DNA of 64,000 bases, from positions 3,844,001-3,908,000 of the forward strand of contig NZ_LR134355.1 in the NCBI RefSeq assembly GCF_900637205.1, written 5' to 3'. How positions within the stretch are numbered: the stretch's first letter is position 1; each line of letters starts with the position of its first letter. Origin of the DNA: Mycolicibacterium chitae. GTDB taxonomy: Bacteria > Actinomycetota > Actinomycetes > Mycobacteriales > Mycobacteriaceae. The notes under the pieces are model-generated. The model had not been told where the DNA came from. It did no database searches and saw only the letters and a list, made by a program, of their open reading frames with translations. A program made the position numbers and the translations under genes. Below, one piece after another: positions 35,382-43,725 of this stretch.

Positions 35382-35426
35382 CGAAAGCTCCTGACTGTGG
35401 CGGACCGACGGTGGTGAGCTGGGGCG

Positions 35427-36062
35427 TTACAGGCTGCTCAGCAGCTGACGCATCGTCTCGATCTCCTGCTGCTGGGTATCAATGATGCTGCGGGCCAACG
35501 CCACCGCGTCGGGGAACTGCCCATCGTCGACCTCGGTCTGCGCCATCTCGACGGCGCCTTCGTGGTGGGCGATCATCTGCTCGAGGAACAGGCGGGCAGC
35601 GTCGGTGCCCTGGGCCTGCGAGAGGGCCTGCATGTCCTCTGCGCTCATCATCCCTTTCATTCCGCCCATGCCCGATTCCTCGTCCATGCCGGGCATGTCG
35701 TGATGCCCCTCGGGCATCGACGTGGGTGCACCCCACTGTTCGAGCCAGGACTCGAGCTGCTCGATCTCCGGACCCTGGGCGGCCTTGATCTGCCCGGCCA
35801 GCGTGGTCACCTCGACGGGGATGTCCTCTTTGGCCAGAATCATGTCGCTCATCTCGATCGCCTGGGCATGATGTGGGAGCATCATCTGGGCGAACATCAC
35901 ATCAGCGTCATTGTGCGCCGCCGCCTCCTCGACAGAGGTGCTCACCGAGGGCGACGCGGGGGAACTCGCCGCGGTGGTTTCGGTGTCGGAGTTACTGCAG
36001 GCAGCGGCGGCGAACACCACGGCCAGGGCGGTGGCGCCGACGGCGAGACATTTCTTGTTCAT
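35427..36062 (-). CDS. DUF305 lipoprotein
   Basis: 211 residues. Lipobox AAAC at the end of the signal peptide, then two DUF305 halves, each with paired-His helices: MFAQMMLPHHAQAIEMSDMIL and FLEQMIAHHEGAVEMAQTEV. Between them is a Met/Gly-rich loop (MPGMDEESGMGGMKGMM). DUF305 proteins are commonly linked with copper resistance and are thought to bind metal at the cell surface. ATG 36062 is chosen because AAAGGA lies ahead of it. Confidence 0.88.
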   Translation of the reverse strand: MNKKCLAVGATALAVVFAAAACSNSDTETTAASSPASPSVSTSVEEAAAHNDADVMFAQMMLPHHAQAIEMSDMILAKEDIPVEVTTLAGQIKAAQGPEIEQLESWLEQWGAPTSMPEGHHDMPGMDEESGMGGMKGMMSAEDMQALSQAQGTDAARLFLEQMIAHHEGAVEMAQTEVDDGQFPDAVALARSIIDTQQQEIETMRQLLSSL

Positions 36063-36137
36063 CGGGTGTGTTCCTTTCTCGAACAATTACGGGTATCGGG
36101 ACGACCGAGTCCGGTCGCCGCTGGGCGACTGCCGGGA

Positions 36138-37655
36138 TCAGGCCAGGTAGGACACGGTGGTCATCATTCCGGCTTCCTGGTGGTAGGCGTTATGGCAGTG
36201 CAGCGCCCATTGCCCGGGGTTGTCGGTGTCGAATTCGATCTCCACGGTGCGCATCGGCCTGATGGTGACGGTGTCCTTGCGCAGTCCGGTGTCGGTCAGC
36301 GCGAAGGTGTGTCCGTGCAGGTGCATCGGGTGGAACATGTCGGACATGTTCCGCATCCGCATGCGCACCCGTTGTCCCGCGTTGACGTTCAGTGGCGGGA
36401 CGTCCGGATGGGTGCGGCCGTTGAGGGTCCACCGGTAGGGCGACATGGTTCCACCCATGTCGACGCTGTGATAAAGATCGTGATCCTGCTCGGCCAACCG
36501 CACATGGTCGCGGGGCGCGAGATCGGTGCCGAGCAGCACCCGCCCGTCCAGCTCACGCGGCCGGGGTTGAGGTGGAAGATCGCCGGTGGCGGTGCGCACC
36601 AGGGCCTGTCCGTGCCCGGTCTTGCCTTCGGCCTGGGCGAACAACGGGAACACGCCGTCGCCGAGGGTCACGAGCACATCAAAACGTTCGCCCATACCGA
36701 TCAGCAGCGCGTCGGTGTCCTGCGGCACGACCGGGAAGCCGTCGGTGTGGGTGACGGTCATCCGATGCCCACCCAATGCGACCCTGAAAGCGGTGTCCGC
36801 GCCGGCATTTACGAATCGGACCCTTGCCCGCTGACCGGGTGTCGCGGTGAAGACCATCAGATCGTCGGGCACGCGCCCGCCGACCAGGAAATGGGGATAG
36901 CTCACGTCCCCTGCGCCACCGAGCAGTCGGGAGAGCATTGTTTCCTCGCCCATGGTGCCGTGGCCCATCTCACCCATGCTGCCGTGGCCCATCCCGCCCA
37001 GGTCTTCGGCACCGTCACCGCTCCCGGCGCCGATTCCGAGTTCGCGGGCCACCTCGTCGGGGGTGCGGCCGGTGCCGTCGAGCCAGTCGTCGAGCACCAC
37101 GACCCATTCGTGGTCGTAATCCCCCGGCTCGTGTGGATCGTCGATGATCAGAGCGCCGTACAGACCACGATCGAGCTGCACGCCCGAATGGGAGTGGTAG
37201 AAGTACGTGCCCGCGTCCGGGGCGGTGAACTCGTAGACGAACCGACCATCGGCGGCGATCGGGTCCTGTGTCAGCCCAGGCACCCCGTCCATGTCGTTGC
37301 TCAACGCAAGCCCGTGCCAGTGCACACTCGTCTCCACCGGCAGTTGGTTGTCTACCTCCACTCGCAGCAGATCCCCGGCGCGGGCGCGCAGCAGCGGACC
37401 AGGCAGAGAGTCGTCGTATCCCCAGGTAGTCACTATCCGGCCGCCGAAGTCCACCTCGACCGGACGCGACGTCAACCGCGCCGAAACCACCTGCTGGCCG
37501 GGGGTGCGGCGCTGTTGCTCAAGCCGACGCACCACGGGTGATGTTGCGCGTACCGGCGCACCGGCGGCCGCTCCCGGCCCGGAGCAGGCCGCCAGCGCCC
37601 CAGCACCGGCAAGCAACGAACCGATCAGAAAAGAGCGCCGGGGCAACCTAACCAC
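36138..37655 (-). CDS. mmcO: Multicopper oxidase, MmcO-like, Tat-exported lipoprotein
   Basis: 505 residues. N-terminal twin-arginine motif (PRRSFLIGS) and lipobox LAAC, so exported folded and anchored. Copper ligands: HWHGLALSND, YHSHSGVQ, MHLHGH and the C-terminal HCHNAYHQEAGM type 1/type 3 motif. A Met-rich insert (GMGHGSMGEMGHGTMG) is typical of cuprous oxidases. Detoxifies Cu(I) by oxidation outside the cell. GTG 37655 overlaps the SHOCT gene end by 8 bases. M. tuberculosis MmcO lies next to lpqS, also found in this island. Confidence 0.9.
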   Translation of the reverse strand: MVRLPRRSFLIGSLLAGAGALAACSGPGAAAGAPVRATSPVVRRLEQQRRTPGQQVVSARLTSRPVEVDFGGRIVTTWGYDDSLPGPLLRARAGDLLRVEVDNQLPVETSVHWHGLALSNDMDGVPGLTQDPIAADGRFVYEFTAPDAGTYFYHSHSGVQLDRGLYGALIIDDPHEPGDYDHEWVVVLDDWLDGTGRTPDEVARELGIGAGSGDGAEDLGGMGHGSMGEMGHGTMGEETMLSRLLGGAGDVSYPHFLVGGRVPDDLMVFTATPGQRARVRFVNAGADTAFRVALGGHRMTVTHTDGFPVVPQDTDALLIGMGERFDVLVTLGDGVFPLFAQAEGKTGHGQALVRTATGDLPPQPRPRELDGRVLLGTDLAPRDHVRLAEQDHDLYHSVDMGGTMSPYRWTLNGRTHPDVPPLNVNAGQRVRMRMRNMSDMFHPMHLHGHTFALTDTGLRKDTVTIRPMRTVEIEFDTDNPGQWALHCHNAYHQEAGMMTTVSYLA

Positions 37656-37947
37656 GAACCTGCCCTCGCCGATCGGCTTTCGCAGCGGGGTTGCCGATCT
37701 GCGTCAAGACCTGTCGGCGGCCGACGAACTCCTCGGCGCCGATGTCGCCTCGGGCGAACCGCTCTTCGAGCCCCCGCAGCGGATCACCCTGTCGCCCGAG
37801 GCGAGCAGGACCGTCTGCGCGGTCGGTGCGGAACATCGTGGCTATCAGGTAGATCACCACCATCCAGAACACGAGCATGCACCCGACCATGACGGCCCAT
37901 CCCGCCCAGCCGATGTCACCGACCCAGGCCATCATCGTCGCCTCCAT
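37648..37947 (-). CDS. SHOCT domain membrane protein
   Basis: 99 residues: one transmembrane helix (about 13-37), then a SHOCT motif (DPLRGLEERFARGDIGAEEFVGRR) at about 55-79. SHOCT proteins are small, often next to copper or two-component genes, and of unknown function. It precedes and overlaps the multicopper oxidase gene by 8 bases, and is divergent from the response regulator gene. Confidence 0.8.
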   Translation of the reverse strand: MEATMMAWVGDIGWAGWAVMVGCMLVFWMVVIYLIATMFRTDRADGPARLGRQGDPLRGLEERFARGDIGAEEFVGRRQVLTQIGNPAAKADRRGQVRG

Positions 37948-38057
37948 CCTCGATTCGTGTCTTCAGCTTCGAGCGCCCACCCCAAGGATTCGATGGAGGT
38001 CGTATGAAGATTTGCTCAAGAAGCCCGTCCCGACGCCGGGACGGGACGGTGCTGGCG

Positions 38058-38840
38058 ATGATGGACGCCATGACCTCCTCCGCTCGCATACCCGCACCGA
38101 TCGGCGACCCGGCGACGGCGCAGCGCCCACCCACCGGCTTGCGGGCGATGATCATCGAAGACGAAACCCCGCTGGCAGACCTGGTCGGCTCATATCTCGA
38201 ACGCGACGGCTTCGAGGTCACGATCACCGCAGACGGGGTCGACGCCGTTGCTCTCGCCCGACAGGTCGATCCCGACGTGGTCGTCCTCGACCTCGGACTG
38301 CCGGGCCTGGACGGGGTGGAGGTGTGCCGGCAACTGCGGACGTTCTCAGATGCGTACGTGGTGATGCTCACCGCCCGCACCGAGGAGATCGACACCCTCA
38401 TCGGGCTGTCCGTCGGCGCCGACGACTACATGAGCAAACCGTTCAGTCCCCGCGAACTGATGGCCCGCGTCCAGGCGATGCTGCGCCGCCCTCGCCCTCG
38501 CACCACCGCACCGGGCTGGCCTGCGGGTGCCCTCCCCACCCGAACCTTCGGTGACCTGAGCCTCGATGTCGACGGCCGCGAGGTCGCCGTCGGCGGGACG
38601 CCGGTCGCCCTGACCCGCACCGAATTCGACATTCTCGCGGCGCTGGCACGTGATCCCGGCGTGGTGCTCACCCGCGCTCAGCTGATCGACGCGGTGTGGG
38701 GGCCGAACTGGATCAGCGACGAACACCTTGTCGCCGTGCACATCGGTCACCTGCGCCGCAAACTCGGCGACGACGCCACCCGCGGTCGCTATGTGCGCAC
38801 CGTCCGCGGCGTCGGCTACCGGATGGGCACCGGCACATGA
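38058..38840 (+). CDS. OmpR/PhoB-family response regulator
   Basis: 260 residues. Receiver domain with acidic IIEDETPL, phosphoacceptor Asp78 in VVVLDLGLPG, the Thr of MLTAR and the Lys of YMSKPFSPREL; then a winged-helix DNA-binding domain (LTRTEFDILAALARDPGVVLTRAQLIDAVWG to RTVRGVGYRMG). The start is uncertain: ATG 38058, 38061 or 38070 are all possible, and none has a good Shine-Dalgarno. It overlaps the kinase gene (ATGA). Given its neighbours, a copper- or envelope-stress regulator is likely. Confidence 0.88.
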   Translation: MMDAMTSSARIPAPIGDPATAQRPPTGLRAMIIEDETPLADLVGSYLERDGFEVTITADGVDAVALARQVDPDVVVLDLGLPGLDGVEVCRQLRTFSDAYVVMLTARTEEIDTLIGLSVGADDYMSKPFSPRELMARVQAMLRRPRPRTTAPGWPAGALPTRTFGDLSLDVDGREVAVGGTPVALTRTEFDILAALARDPGVVLTRAQLIDAVWGPNWISDEHLVAVHIGHLRRKLGDDATRGRYVRTVRGVGYRMGTGT

Positions 38841-39991
38841 ACTCCCCGATCTCCGCTACGCGAGGATCAGTGCGGCGCACCTTCGCCGGGTCGAGCTTTG
38901 GTACCCGATTGTTTCTCGCCCTGACCGTGGTGGTGATCGGCTGCGCCGTCAGTGCTTGGCTCGTGGCCTCCGCACTCGCGCCCGGAATCTTCCAAGATCA
39001 CCTCGGGCAGGCCGGCATCGACCACAACTCCAGCCAGGCCAGTCACGTTGAAGAAGCCTTCACCTGGTCGATCGTCCTCGCGTGGGGGCTGGCCGTCGCG
39101 ATCGCGGTGCTGTTGGCACTGGCGGTGAGCTGGTACATCACCCGGCGGGTGCAACGCTCTCTGACCGCCGTGACCACCTCAACTGCACGGATCGCCGCAG
39201 GCCGCTACGACACCCGCATACACAGCCCCGGACTCGGCCGCGAATTCGACGAACTCACCGTCACCGTCAACGAAGTTGCCCGCCGCCTCGAAGCCACCGA
39301 AAGTACCCGGCGCCGGATGCTCGCCGACCTCGGTCACGAAATGCGCACGCCGATCGCCACCCTCGATTCCTACCTCGAAGCCCTCGAAGACGGCGTCCGC
39401 AGCCTGGACGAGGACACCGTACAGATCCTGCGTGCCGCCACCCACCGGCTCGACCGCCTCGCCGAGGACATCACCGCCGTCTCCCGCGCCGAAGAACATC
39501 TCACCCGCATCCTCCCGGTACCCACCACCACCACAACCCTGATCACCGCCGCCGTCGACTCCGTTCGGACACGCTACGACGAGAAGGGCGTCACCATCGA
39601 GGCCCGCATCCACCGATCCGTGCCGGTCACCGTCGACCCGGACCGGTTCGGGCAAGTACTGGGCAACCTGCTCGACAACGCGCTGCGCCACTCCCCCACC
39701 GGCGGGACCGTCACCATCACCTGCCAGCAGACCCACCCCACCCACGCCGAGATCGTGGTCGCCGACACCGGAGAAGGTATCGCCGCCGAACACCTCGGCC
39801 ACATCTTCGACCGCTTCTACCAAGCCGACCTCGCCCGCAGCCGTCGCCACAGCGGCAGCGGCATCGGTCTGACGATCACCCGCGCGCTGGTCGAAGCCCA
39901 CGGAGGCCGGATCAGCGCCGACAGCGACGGCCCCGGCCACGGCGCACGGTTCACCATCGACCTGCCCATCACCGGCACTCCCCGGGCGTAG
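38837..39991 (+). CDS. Two-component sensor histidine kinase
   Basis: 384 residues. Two membrane helices (about 25-47 and 76-101) frame a short periplasmic loop of about 28 residues; then a HAMP linker, HisKA with phosphoacceptor His167 (LADLGHEMRTPIATLDSY), and the ATPase domain with N box LGNLLDNALRHSP, G1 VADTGEGI and G2 GSGIGLTI. The short sensor loop includes two histidines. Start overlaps the regulator stop, so the pair is co-expressed. Confidence 0.9.
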   Translation: MNSPISATRGSVRRTFAGSSFGTRLFLALTVVVIGCAVSAWLVASALAPGIFQDHLGQAGIDHNSSQASHVEEAFTWSIVLAWGLAVAIAVLLALAVSWYITRRVQRSLTAVTTSTARIAAGRYDTRIHSPGLGREFDELTVTVNEVARRLEATESTRRRMLADLGHEMRTPIATLDSYLEALEDGVRSLDEDTVQILRAATHRLDRLAEDITAVSRAEEHLTRILPVPTTTTTLITAAVDSVRTRYDEKGVTIEARIHRSVPVTVDPDRFGQVLGNLLDNALRHSPTGGTVTITCQQTHPTHAEIVVADTGEGIAAEHLGHIFDRFYQADLARSRRHSGSGIGLTITRALVEAHGGRISADSDGPGHGARFTIDLPITGTPRA

Positions 39992-40521
39992 TGGCGCCAC
40001 ATCGCGCAGTTTGGCGCGTCCTCGGGCGTGAAAGCCAACCGAAACCGGCGTAGCACACCATCCCCGACAGCCCTCAAGGAAAGGTTGAAAGCCCCTGTCG
40101 CGGAGACGAATTCGGTGCGGACTTCGGAACTCTTCAAAGACTCGCGAAACCAACGGCTGCCGCTAACGGATCTTATCCAGGGACCATTCGGCCAGCGCGG
40201 ACACATGGATGCCCGCTTTCCTTCGTAGCGAGAATCACCCGGTCGACGCGTTTCTGAGAAACCCCAGGCGCGGGAACGCAGATTCGACAAGTTCGGCGAC
40301 CTACACTCGCAGCAGCATAACCAAATAAGCAGTTGGTTGGACTTACTGAAATGTTCAATGACGGCACCGGCGGCGGCCGCGCGTAGCGAAGACGGCGACG
40401 GTGCGACTCGACCACCCCGGGTTACATGGCCGGCGCTGTCAGCGGCACGTACCGTCAGCAGGTACTGCCGAACCAGTCGGCTGTCGGTCGAACTGCCGTT
40501 GGCACTCTATACATCGAAGGG
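39992..40521. other. Gene-poor stretch in the copper island
   Basis: About 530 bases without a convincing gene between the convergent kinase and thioredoxin-like genes. Open frames here are short, have mixed composition and no ribosome sites. It carries one TACC-N7-GGTA inverted repeat (40449-40465). No small Cys-rich (metallothionein-like) frame was found. Confidence 0.5.
40449..40465. promoter_or_regulatory. Copper-sensor-like inverted repeat (site 2)
   Basis: GTACC-N7-GGTAC, the same 5-7-5 form as the site at 41002-41018. It is about 460 bases from the thioredoxin-like start and has no obvious target gene. Confidence 0.35.
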
Positions 40522-40908
40522 TCAAGTCCAGGGACGTGGCGTCGAGCTGGGATCCCGGACGGCGGTCGCGGCACGCAATTTATCCATATCCACCAGCTTG
40601 ATTTGCTGGATAAGTTCCTCGAGCACGCGAGCCGACAGCGCGCCCGGTTCCCGATAGATCAATACGCCGTCACGAAATACCAGCGTCGTCGGAACGTCGG
40701 CTACTCCGGCGATTTGAGCGAGGTGCTGTTGCTGATCGGTATTGACGTCGGCGTGCAGCACCGCGGGATGTCGTCGTGCCGAGCGGTCGTAGATCAGTTC
40801 AAAACCATCGCCGCCGGGGCTTCCCACTGACCAGAAGTGCACTAGGGCAATGGGTTTGAGAGCCAACGCCGATTCCAGGTTGTCGAGGTCGAGGTGCATC
40901 CGTGGCAT
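40522..40908 (-). CDS. Thioredoxin-fold protein lacking the CxxC active site
   Basis: 128 residues with a thioredoxin fold: ALVHFWSVGS in place of W-C-G-P-C, HADVNTDQQQHLAQIAGVADVPTTLVFRDGVLI with the conserved cis-Pro. Both active-site Cys are absent (Trp26-Ser-Val-Gly-Ser), so it cannot act as a disulfide oxidoreductase; it may serve as a chaperone or ligand-binding protein. ATG 40908 has an excellent AGGAGG. Divergent from the beta-propeller lipoprotein with the inverted repeat 41001-41019 between them. Confidence 0.85.
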   Translation of the reverse strand: MPRMHLDLDNLESALALKPIALVHFWSVGSPGGDGFELIYDRSARRHPAVLHADVNTDQQQHLAQIAGVADVPTTLVFRDGVLIYREPGALSARVLEELIQQIKLVDMDKLRAATAVRDPSSTPRPWT

Positions 40909-41000
40909 TGCGGTCCTCCTGCGGATCAGCGCGCGCAACTGAGTGAAGCAGTCCGGTCAGCTAAGGGTTCAGTATGCCATCGCAAATCCCCGCTTGGGCA

Positions 41001-41019
41001 CATACCTGCCGGGGGTATG
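41001..41019. promoter_or_regulatory. Copper-sensor (CsoR/RicR)-like operator (site 1)
   Basis: CATACC-N7-GGTATG, a perfect 6-7-6 inverted repeat, 9 bases ahead of the beta-propeller lipoprotein start and about 90 bases from the divergent thioredoxin-like start. Resembles TACC...GGTA-type sites of CsoR-family copper repressors; assignment to RicR is inference. Confidence 0.5.
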
Positions 41020-41027
41020 GTCGGGTC

Positions 41028-42233
41028 ATGTCATCGGTCACCACTACGACGTCGTCTGGGATCCGGCCACCGGGCGGTGGCTGGTGGCGGGCTGGGTCGG
41101 CGCGCACCACACTCATCGCCGTTCTGTCCACAGTGCTGCTGGCCGCGGTTTTGGCGGGCTGTTCTGGTGGTGACACCGGGCAGGCCGGGCAGTCACCAAC
41201 CAGTCCCGTCCCACCGGAGCCGACCCCGGTAGCGGGGTCGGTGTGGGTTGCCGACGAGATCGGCAACAGTCTGACGGTCCTCGATGCGGCGGCCAACACG
41301 GTGGTGACCACCCTGACCGGCATCCAAGGACCGCACAACGTCCAGGTCGGGCAGGACGCCGCCACGGTGTATGCAACCAGCGTCGGAACCGACACCGTGG
41401 TGGCTATCGACGCCGATACCTACCAGGTCAGGGCGACCGGCCAGACCGGGCACCACCCGGCGCATGTGATCGAGGCGCCCAACGGCAAGGTCTATGTGGC
41501 CAACGCCGACGACGGCACGGTGTCGATATTCCAGAGTCAAAGCCTGCAGCCGCTGGGCCTGATCGAGGTGGGTGGGATGCCGCACGGTCTACGCGCGGCC
41601 AGTGACGGCTCGGTGATCGTCGTCGCCAATCACATGACCGGGGCGCTGGATGTGATCGACGCCCAGACCGATCAGATGCAGTTCTCCGTGCCGGTGGGCG
41701 ACGGGCCGGCGCAGGTAGCGGTCAGCGCCGACGGACGTTACGCCTATACCGGCATCACCGAGCCGGCGGCGGTGGTGAAGGTGGATCTCGACGCGCGCAC
41801 GGTGGCCGGCAGCGTCGCGGTGTCGGCGGCCCCGGTGCAGGTCTACCTCACGCCCGACAACGCGACGGTGGTCTCGGCTGACCAGGGCACCCCGGATGCC
41901 CCCGGGCATGCGGTATCACTGATCGACACGGCCACGATGACCGTGCGTACCACCGTCGCGACCGGTGCTGGGCCGCACGGTGTGGTGATCGACCCCGCGG
42001 GGACGCTGGCCTGGGTCACCAACAGCTACGACAACAGCGTCTCGGTCGTCGACCTGGCCGGCCAGACGGTGTCGGTAACCATCCCGGTCGGCGAGGGACC
42101 CAACGGCATCAGCTACTCACCGCGAACGCCGGGATCCAGCACGCCCACGGTTGCGCTGGACCTCCCTGCACCTGCCGCCGTGACCGACGAGGACGGCAGC
42201 GCCGAGTCGCCGCACCAGCCAGGGCATCGGTGA
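41028..42233 (+). CDS. YncE/YVTN-type beta-propeller lipoprotein
   Basis: 401 residues. Signal peptide with lipobox AVLAGC, then seven or so YVTN-like blades (VWVADEIGNSLTVLDAAANTVV, VYATSVGTDTVVAIDADTY, VYVANADDGTVSIFQ, LAWVTNSYDNSVSVVDLAGQTV). This repeat family forms surface beta-propellers; the function here is unknown. The start is ATG 41028, right behind the operator-like site, which would allow copper-responsive control. Plus-strand and apparently alone. Confidence 0.85.
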   Translation: MSSVTTTTSSGIRPPGGGWWRAGSARTTLIAVLSTVLLAAVLAGCSGGDTGQAGQSPTSPVPPEPTPVAGSVWVADEIGNSLTVLDAAANTVVTTLTGIQGPHNVQVGQDAATVYATSVGTDTVVAIDADTYQVRATGQTGHHPAHVIEAPNGKVYVANADDGTVSIFQSQSLQPLGLIEVGGMPHGLRAASDGSVIVVANHMTGALDVIDAQTDQMQFSVPVGDGPAQVAVSADGRYAYTGITEPAAVVKVDLDARTVAGSVAVSAAPVQVYLTPDNATVVSADQGTPDAPGHAVSLIDTATMTVRTTVATGAGPHGVVIDPAGTLAWVTNSYDNSVSVVDLAGQTVSVTIPVGEGPNGISYSPRTPGSSTPTVALDLPAPAAVTDEDGSAESPHQPGHR

Positions 42234-42459
42234 CCTGGCGCAAATCGTCCGGCCTCGCTGGTCGGCGTCGTTTTTCAGCTCAGCGGCGGAGGCTCAAGCC
42301 GTGGGATCTGCGCGATCGGAGCCCGGACCGGATGGACCGACGACTGCCGCGGCCCGTGCGGCGCACGATGGAAGCAAGCACAACGGTGTCAAGTCTGCTG
42401 AGAGCAAAGTGCTGTCGTCAGGACGCAATGGGAGTGCTGTACCGGGCGGTCGGAGGCGG

Positions 42460-43725
42460 TCAGTCTGCTGTCGCGATGGGTCCGGTGGCCGGTAGAGGTT
42501 GCAGGCGGCCCGTGCGGTCGAGTCGGTAGAGAGCAGTCGCGGACAGTAGTCCGATCAGTGCGAGCCCTACCCACACGAGTTCGTCGACGCCGGCGAGGTG
42601 GGCAGCGTGCATCAGCGATCCCGTCGCAAGGTTGCCGGCGAGGATTCCGATCCCGACGATGGTGTTGTAGAAGCCGTAGTGGGTGCCGACCAAGCGACCG
42701 TCCGCCAGCGACACGACGGTGTCCATCTCGAACGGAAACACCGCCGCGGAACCGACCGCCAGCAGCCCCGCTGCCACCAGCAGCGCGGCCACCGCCGCGC
42801 CGTGGCCCAGGCGCTCGCTGTCGGGTATCACCATCAGTGGGATGAACGCCGCGCTCAAGACCGCCAACCCGACCACCAAGGATCGCCCCGGCCGCCAGCG
42901 TGCGGCGAACCAGCGGGTGATGCGCATTTGCCCAAAGACAGCCACCACACCTGATACGACGAAAATCCCTGCCACGATGAGCGATTGGTCGCTCGGGGCG
43001 AGTATCCCGGCCTGCAGCGGCAAAGCAAGGTAGACCTGGAATGACAGCACGTAGGAGCCGATCATCGCCGCGGCGAACAATATAAATGACCGGTTGGCTG
43101 CCACGGTGCGCCAGTCGACCAACACCGAAGTTGTCCCTGCCGGCACGTCGGTGCTGTGCTGGGGCAGTGCGAACAGTTGGGCGATGGTCAACAGTGCGAA
43201 TACGACCGCGGCCGCTGCGGCAGTGACGCGAAAATCGAGCATCATCAGCGCCAGCCCCACCAGCGGGCCGGCCAGGATGCCGGCCTGGTAGAAGATGTTG
43301 AACACCGCGAACGCCTGCACGCGGCGCGGCCCGGCGTCAACGGCCAAGTAGGCCCGAACCGCGGGGTTGAACAGCGCACCGGCGAATCCGGTGGCCGCCG
43401 AGGCGATAAGCAGCCCCGGCAGCGACTCGGCGATGACCAGCAACCCGAAACCGGCTGTGCGCAACAGGCAGCCGGCCACGATCAGCGGCTTGTAGCCGAG
43501 CCGATCGGCCAGGGTGCCCCCGATAATGAACATTCCCTGTTGGGAGAAGTTGCGCACGCCGAGCACCAGTCCCACCGCCCACGCGGCGAACCCTAGTGGG
43601 CCGGCGAGGTAGCCGGCCAGATAGGGCATGAGCATGTAGAACCCGAGATTGATCCCGAACTGGTTGATCATCAACAGTCGGCTCGGCCAGCCAAAGCTGC
43701 GGAACTGCGTGAGAATGCCGATCAC
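42460..43725 (-). CDS. Major facilitator superfamily transporter (Rv0849-like)
   Basis: 421 residues, about 12 membrane helices (for example LLMINQFGINLGFYMLMPYLAGYLA and VGLALIGLLSATALYRL), with the cytoplasmic loop motif GGTLADRLGYKPLI between helices 2 and 3. GTG 43725 overlaps the cysK2 stop (GTGA). In M. tuberculosis the order lpqS, cysK2, MFS (Rv0847-Rv0849) is conserved and belongs to the RicR copper regulon, which supports this identity. Substrate unknown. Confidence 0.87.
   Translation of the reverse strand: MIGILTQFRSFGWPSRLLMINQFGINLGFYMLMPYLAGYLAGPLGFAAWAVGLVLGVRNFSQQGMFIIGGTLADRLGYKPLIVAGCLLRTAGFGLLVIAESLPGLLIASAATGFAGALFNPAVRAYLAVDAGPRRVQAFAVFNIFYQAGILAGPLVGLALMMLDFRVTAAAAAVVFALLTIAQLFALPQHSTDVPAGTTSVLVDWRTVAANRSFILFAAAMIGSYVLSFQVYLALPLQAGILAPSDQSLIVAGIFVVSGVVAVFGQMRITRWFAARWRPGRSLVVGLAVLSAAFIPLMVIPDSERLGHGAAVAALLVAAGLLAVGSAAVFPFEMDTVVSLADGRLVGTHYGFYNTIVGIGILAGNLATGSLMHAAHLAGVDELVWVGLALIGLLSATALYRLDRTGRLQPLPATGPIATAD

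Noticed and set aside
35562..37541. 659-codon plus-strand frame opposite DUF305 and the multicopper oxidase
   Set aside because: Antisense shadow of two well-supported genes.
39992..40521. Possible small metallothionein (MymT-like) gene behind the copper-sensor-like repeat
   Set aside because: No short Cys-rich frame was found on either strand.
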